64,000 nucleotides of DNA from Orychophragmus violaceus (taxonomy: Eukaryota > Streptophyta > Magnoliopsida > Brassicales > Brassicaceae), in contig CM058238.1 of NCBI GenBank assembly GCA_030180135.1, positions 7,491,248 through 7,555,247 of the forward strand, given 5' to 3'. Of this stretch, positions 58,824 to 64,000 are shown one piece after another. The notes under the pieces were generated by a model. It did no database searches and was not told the DNA's origin. It was given only the letters and a program-made list of their open reading frames with translations. The number at the start of each line of letters is the position of its first letter. Position 1 is the first letter of the stretch. The translations under genes and the position numbers were made by a program.

Positions 58824-60232
58824 GCATGGGAATTTGCCGGAACCTGATCCGAAAAACTCATGCTGATGAGAACCAATTTTACAATAGAGTTTAGGTTTAT
58901 GTATTTTAGATATCATATAATACTTGAATCAAAATGAACCAATCTTCGAAGTAATCCAAATTTTTGCCTAATTTTATGTAATTATGCTATTTGGGTAGTT
59001 TGAATAGCTATTTTTAAATTTTTTTGTAAAACAAATATTTTCGAATATTTTTAAATATTTTAAGGTAATTTATATATATTTTTACAAAAAATTTGGATAC
59101 TTTTAGATTCTTTTGAATATTTTGTTTGAGTTTTTAAATATTTTTTGGTAATTTCGTGTGTTCATATCTGGTCTGAGTCCGATAAATCTCGAACCAAATT
59201 CGATATATACAAATATTCAAACGGTTTTTGGTCTTTTTCTTTCTTGTCGACAAGCAAGTTTCAGTAAAAGACTCAATGAGCCAGCAAATACATGAGAGCA
59301 ATTGTAGAAAAAAGTATGAGTACAAGCATAGTGGACTGTATGGCCCGAGTAAAAGGAAACCAAAAATTTAATTGGATAGACTTAAGCTGCCATTCCAAGG
59401 TTGATTGGCATGCAGAAGTGCCACTGACGGAAAATTCTGGATCTGAAGAAACACGTTTCCATCTATCGCAACCACCACCGCTAATCTCACGTTAGATATT
59501 TATAGAGTGGAAATCGGAACAAACACATGAACAAAAAAACACCGTCGGACTTGTTCAACTCCAGCGGGCTGCGAATCCACCGACCAAAGCGCACGGCGAA
59601 TAAAAGGGAAGAGAGAAATAGATCATCAAAACCTTGAGAATAAAGCACCATGAGTTTGGATCGATCGATTCCAAAGTGGAATCAGAAAATTAAATTAGGA
59701 GCCGATAAAAAGATACATAAGGTACAATAACCGGAAGCAAAAGTCCGATTGAGATCGCAAGCTCGAGTCTGGGAAGAGACACCAGATTTTATTTGCGGTA
59801 GCAACCACAACTGTAAAAAGGAAAACACAAAAAAATATAAACAACCAACCACCGATATGGCTGTGAGAGCCCACTTCAGTGGCCGCAAAAAGCTCAAATA
59901 TCGTCTGTATGTTCGGTAGAGAAAAGGTAGGAAAAAGAGATGGTTTTTAGTTTTAAACCCAAAAACTAAAAAAACCGACCCAAATTCTAATGCTAAGGCC
60001 TATTAGCAAGGGATCTTGGACCCAAAAACTCGAAAATCCGACCCAAATTCGAATGTTCAGGCTTATTAGCAAGAGATCTTGTCCAATTGCTAATTGATTC
60101 TCAATTTAGCGTTTTAACCGCAGTCGCAGGCATAATTGCGGCAAGAGACGCATCGTCACTTTTCTCACTTCATTCTCATCTTCTGCATTCGACGAGTAAC
60201 AGAAATTAGCAATCGAAATTCGGATCGAAGAA
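58824..60232. other. Intergenic DNA, possible second remnant of the ATCCGG element family
   Basis: Immediately after the right target copy, TAGGCATGGGAATTTGCCGG resembles the same family of termini, but no partner end was found. The rest up to the GT47 leader (near 60120) shows no convincing gene. Confidence 0.4.
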
Positions 60233-62893
60233 ATGGTAGGAAAACAGCAGAATCATCATCATACTCCCCCCAGATTCAGATCCAAAACCCTATTCTTCAC
60301 ACTCATCCTCTTCTCCTTCTGTCTACTCGTCATCCTTTACAGCTTCCCTTCCTCCGCCCGGTCCTCCGTTTCCTATCTGAACCCATCGGACCAGACGGAG
60401 ACGTCCTTCGTTTCCTCGCTTGAACAATTTTTAATCCATAAGGTGCCAAAGCTTTCATTACCGGCTAGAGACGATACGGTGCGTGGCGAGAGTGATGATG
60501 ATCTGAGGAAACTCGACGAGATAGTGTTTGAGAGGGAGAATCGGCGGTTGAACGAAGATCCGGGATATCCAGTCGGGTTTCCGGTTAAGGTTTACGTGTA
60601 CGAGATGCCAAAGAAGTTTACTTTCGATCTCCTCTGGTTGTTTCACAATACTTACAAGGAGACGTCGAATGCCACATCTAATGGTAGCCCTGTGCATCGC
60701 CTGATCGAACAGGTACTATAGATTACTAGTTGATTGTATAGTTTCTCTAGTATCATTAAGGTCTGGGACTTTGATGGAGTTATAGTCGAAATTCTTGGAG
60801 TAGAAAGACCTTGAAACAAGCACGAGAGAGATGAAGAAGAAAGCTTAAATGATTTTGATATTTGGTTGATTGTTATATTTTTCCACTCCAATTGGTAACC
60901 TTTCCTTCATTATTTTGGCTGGATGATTGATTGAATTGAAGCCATCATAATCTTTGTTCAACTGTTTCTCCTTCACTTGTATACCGAATAACTTGCCTAA
61001 ACTTCTATATTGCAGCATTCTGTTGATTATTGGCTTTGGGCTGATCTAATATCTCCTGAATCTGAAAGGCGTTTGAAAAGTGTCGTGAGGGTCCATCAGC
61101 AGCAGGACGCTGACTTTTTCTATGTTCCGTTTTTCACCACAATCAGCTTCTTCTTGTTGGAGAAGCAGCAATGCAAAGCACTCTATAGGGTGTGAGTGAG
61201 CTTTGAGTATATGTTTACTAATAATAGAATTAGTTTTCCATTTTTATATAGCTCCCTTATAGTTTTTAACTCTGTGTCCGACTGTAGGAAGCTTTGAAAT
61301 GGGTCACTGATCAGCCTGCTTGGAAAAGATCTGAGGGAAGGGATCATATCTTTCCTATTCACCATCCCTGGTCGTTCAAGTCCGTCCGCAAATATGTGAA
61401 AAACGCAATCTGGCTTTTACCAGATATGGACTCTACTGGGAACTGGTAACTCTAGATTTTCCTTCCTCACCTGGTTCTGAGTCATGTAGTCTGCTCTCTT
61501 AGCTATAGCTTTGTTGATTCTGCTTGAACTTGACCTTGTAGGTATAAGCCTGGGCAAGTCTCACTGGAGAAAGACCTGATTCTTCCTTACGTTCCCAATG
61601 TGGATATATGCGATGCCAAATGCTTGTCAAAAAGTGCACCATTGAGGACCACACTTCTTTTTTTCCGAGGACGGCTTAAGAGGAATGCTGTACGAGTCAT
61701 GCGACTTCTCTAGTGTCTATTACATTGAATACTTTATTACATTGCGAAGCTCCGATTCCTCTGCCTTGACTTATAAATCCTGACCCTCATGTTTTGGCTG
61801 CTGAATTGTTTTCTTAGGGAGGTAAAATACGGGCCAAGCTTGGTGCAGAACTAAGTGGTGTCAAGGATGTAATCATCAGTGAGGGGACTGCCGGAGAGGG
61901 AGGGAAATTGGCAGCTCAGGCCGGCATGCGTAGGTAAAATCTAGGTTGCTTCCTAACCGTTTGGATGCGATACAGTTTTCTTTTCTAACAATGTCTGCCT
62001 TTCTAGCAGATCTTTGTTCTGTTTATGTCCTGCTGGTGACACCCCATCCTCGGCGAGACTGTTTGATGCCATAGTCAGTGGCTGTGTACCTGTTATAGTC
62101 AGTGACGAATTGGAACTTCCTTTCGAAGGAATACTTGATTACAAGAAGGTATGTCAAAAAAAACTTATTACATTGATGCTCTATGTTTTCTATCCACTTT
62201 TTTCTGAATTTGTCTATATATGATTGCCAAGGTCTGTATAAACTATCTTCCTCGTCCTCCTCATTTCTTTTCCTTTAATGTTCCTCTCAGGTTGCTGTGA
62301 TTGTTTCTTCTAGTGATGCAATACAACCAGGGTGGCTTGTCAATCATCTGAGAAGCCTTCTGCCCTCCCAAGTCAAGAAATTCCAGAATAGCCTTGCTCA
62401 AGTAAGTCCTAACTTTGTTCTCATCTTCCCAAGCTCCTGGTTTTTCAAAATGATACGAACTTACTTTCATAATTTGCCTTGCACAAACAAGTAGTTCTCT
62501 CCCATTAGTGGATCTATATATCTTTGAAGTAGTGTGGTTATTTTTATCTTTTGCCAGTACTCGCGGCATTTCCTATATTCCAGCCCTGCTCAGCCATTAG
62601 GTCCAGAGGATTTGACATGGAGAATGGTATGTACCTACAAGAGAATGTTGGTTGCATCCTTCCGTTCCGTTCGACCTCTCATAATATTGAACTTACTGCA
62701 ATGTCAAAATCTTTGATTGAGAAAAGTTTGGATGTTCTTGTTGGAATGACAGATAGCCGGAAAGCTGGTGAACATTAAGCTTCACACGAGGAGGTCACGA
62801 CGGGTGGTGAAAGGATCTAGGAGTATTTGCAGATGTGATTGCTGGAAACCAAACTCTACAGCCTCTAGTTCTTTGAGTTATCTCTTGTCTTAA
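60233..62893 (+). CDS. Golgi glycosyltransferase of family GT47 (exostosin-like)
   Basis: Nine exons (60233-60712, 61016-61189, 61288-61445, 61542-61689, 61818-61933, 62010-62148, 62291-62401, 62558-62626, 62753-62893) give 511 residues, matching Arabidopsis At5g16890 as I recall it. A basic N-terminus precedes one membrane anchor at about 21-38 (LFFTLILFSFCLLVILYSF), as in type II Golgi enzymes. The exostosin domain starts at VKVYVYEMPKKFTFDLL and includes DADFFYVPFF, HHPWSFKSVR, LLFFRGRLKRNA and FCLCPAGDTPSSARLFDAIVSGCVPVIVSD. GT47 members build xylan, xyloglucan or pectin side chains. The substrate of this member is not clear. The last exon is Arg- and Cys-rich (HTRRSRRVVKGSRSICRCDC). Confidence 0.93.
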
Positions 62894-63400
62894 GAAGATC
62901 CATCACTTCACTTCACATTTTCAGTCTTGTATTTCCCCTGAATATGTATGCTCAAAAGGCTGTTGAAATTCTTATCCTACACAATATCACACCATTGCTT
63001 TAACGTATATGCTCAAATGCAGCTTTGCAATCCAGCAAATCACAATCAAGTCACATGAACAAAACTTTTCATGTTCAGTCCACACTGACGTGATCCGGAG
63101 AGAGACATTCCATCATATATCAGAAGATTCTTGTGACGACCGCATATTTCATTTCATTTCATTTCATTTCATTTGGGAAATTACCCAAAAATACCCTTAC
63201 TGGCTCTTTCGGTGTTCTTACACGTTTTTTGAATCCCGAAAGTAACGCCTCTCTATTCCCTACGAGGCTACGATCGGCTACGACATTCTTTTATGTTTTT
63301 TAATATTTTATTGGAAAACTTTTTATGTTTTTTTATATTTTGATTGGAAATTACACAAAGATGAGGGTAATTTAGGTAATTTGGATTTTCTTCATAATTT
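62894..63400. other. 3' flank of the GT47 gene
   Basis: It includes a short ATTTC/TTTCA pentamer run near 63147-63173. No gene is seen. Confidence 0.45.
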
Positions 63401-63410
63401 GGAATGATAT

Positions 63411-63727
63411 ATATATATATATATTTATTTATTTATTTTTGCTTTAAACATTGTAAATTATTTAACTGAGATCTAAAGTAAGTATAAGATTTTATGGTAA
63501 GCAATCTTTTAGTCTCTTTAATCAATATAGAAAGAGGGAAAAAATGGGGAAAAATAAAAATTTAAGCGCTATATATATATATATATATATTTATTTTTGC
63601 TTTAAACATTGTAAATTATTTAACTGAGATCTAAAGTAAATATAAGATTTTATGGTAAGCAATCTTTTAGTCTCTTTAATCAATATAGAAAGAGGAAAAA
63701 AATGGTAAAAAATAAAAATTTAAGCGC
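63411..63727. repeat. Tandem duplication, period about 158 bp
   Basis: The segment containing GCTTTAAACATTGTAAATTA starts at 63441 and again at 63599. The two copies match over nearly the full unit, including AAGCAATCTTTTAGTCTC and TTTAAGCGC, and each begins with a TA run. Confidence 0.85.
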
Positions 63728-63907
63728 GTTTAGAAAAAAATAATTAAATAATTACAAGAGTCAAATAGTTCTTGTACCTTGTCCGAAAAACCACAGTCCA
63801 TTTGTTTCGCCGCGGAGTTCCACCTTCGTCTTCGCTGTCTCCGCGTCTAAATTATTTTTTTCTACTTCAGCAAACAAAATCGAAATCGAGCAGAGATCTT
63901 CCCTCTC

Positions 63908-64000
<93 letters not shown>
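63908..64000. repeat. Long CT/GA microsatellite at the window edge
   Basis: More than 80 bases of uninterrupted CT reach the end of the window. The preceding C/T-rich sequence (CTTCCCTCTCGATTTCTC) looks like a plant 5' leader, so this may be the leader of a forward gene beyond the edge. Confidence 0.85.

Noticed and set aside
59682..59897. Hydrophobic minus-strand ORF before the GT47 gene
   Set aside because: It has no ATG at its start, no family resemblance and no clear splice partners.

Overview
This window is nuclear DNA from a flowering plant of the mustard family (Brassicaceae). The evidence is AT-rich intergenic DNA, GT-AG introns, R2R3-MYB, HSF, PPR-DYW and TERT genes, and Helitron, MULE and hAT remnants. 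From about 11.2 to 62.9 kb the gene order is that of the Arabidopsis thaliana segment At5g16770 to At5g16890, as I recall that annotation: MYB9, DOT2/SART1, THO7, NAA60-type acetyltransferase, HSFA1B, SYP21, BPA1, TERT, PPR-DYW, PTH2-like, TOL1 and a GT47 exostosin. I rebuilt exon structures by hand from splice sites and reading frame. Every reconstructed model stays open from ATG to stop.

Layout. 0-0.6 kb: end of an unrecognised neighbour. 0.6-2.5 kb: a complete MULE with 179-bp terminal inverted repeats and a 9-bp target duplication. It carries an intact GRF zinc-finger gene and only the last exon of a MuDR-like transposase. 2.5-11.2 kb: repeat-rich DNA with a decayed Helitron PIF1 helicase, a hAT-like element, an orphan poly-T insertion, a complete short Helitron and a perfect 69-bp foldback. 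11.2-13 kb: MYB9. 13.8 kb: tRNA-Leu(CAA). 14.5-23.5 kb: three minus-strand genes (splicing factor, mRNA export, N-acetyltransferase). 23.5-29 kb: a tiny retroposed fragment, a TMK-type receptor-kinase pseudogene and a composite GA-rich repeat block. 29-33.7 kb: HSFA1B and SYP21 tail to tail. 34-40 kb: an insertion-rich island with a Helitron, a LINE-like insertion, an OPR1/2-type reductase gene, an RPL23 pseudogene and an RNase H-like ORF. As I remember it, none of these lies at this place in A. thaliana. 40.6-62.9 kb: BPA1, TERT, PPR, PTH2-like, TOL1 and GT47. A 1.36-kb hAT-type element sits downstream of TOL1. The window ends in a long CT microsatellite that may be the 5' UTR of the next gene.

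The genes are not one pathway. Several are housekeeping factors: tri-snRNP splicing, TREX export, N-terminal acetylation, prevacuolar and ubiquitin-dependent trafficking, and telomere synthesis. Regulators (MYB9, HSFA1B) lie between them. TERT and the PPR gene are head to head, about 0.5 kb apart. The less ordinary content is in the mobile DNA: the MULE carrying a GRF gene, the poly-T flanked by a target duplication, the foldback, and the island between SYP21 and BPA1. I saw no clear case of a wholly undescribed system.
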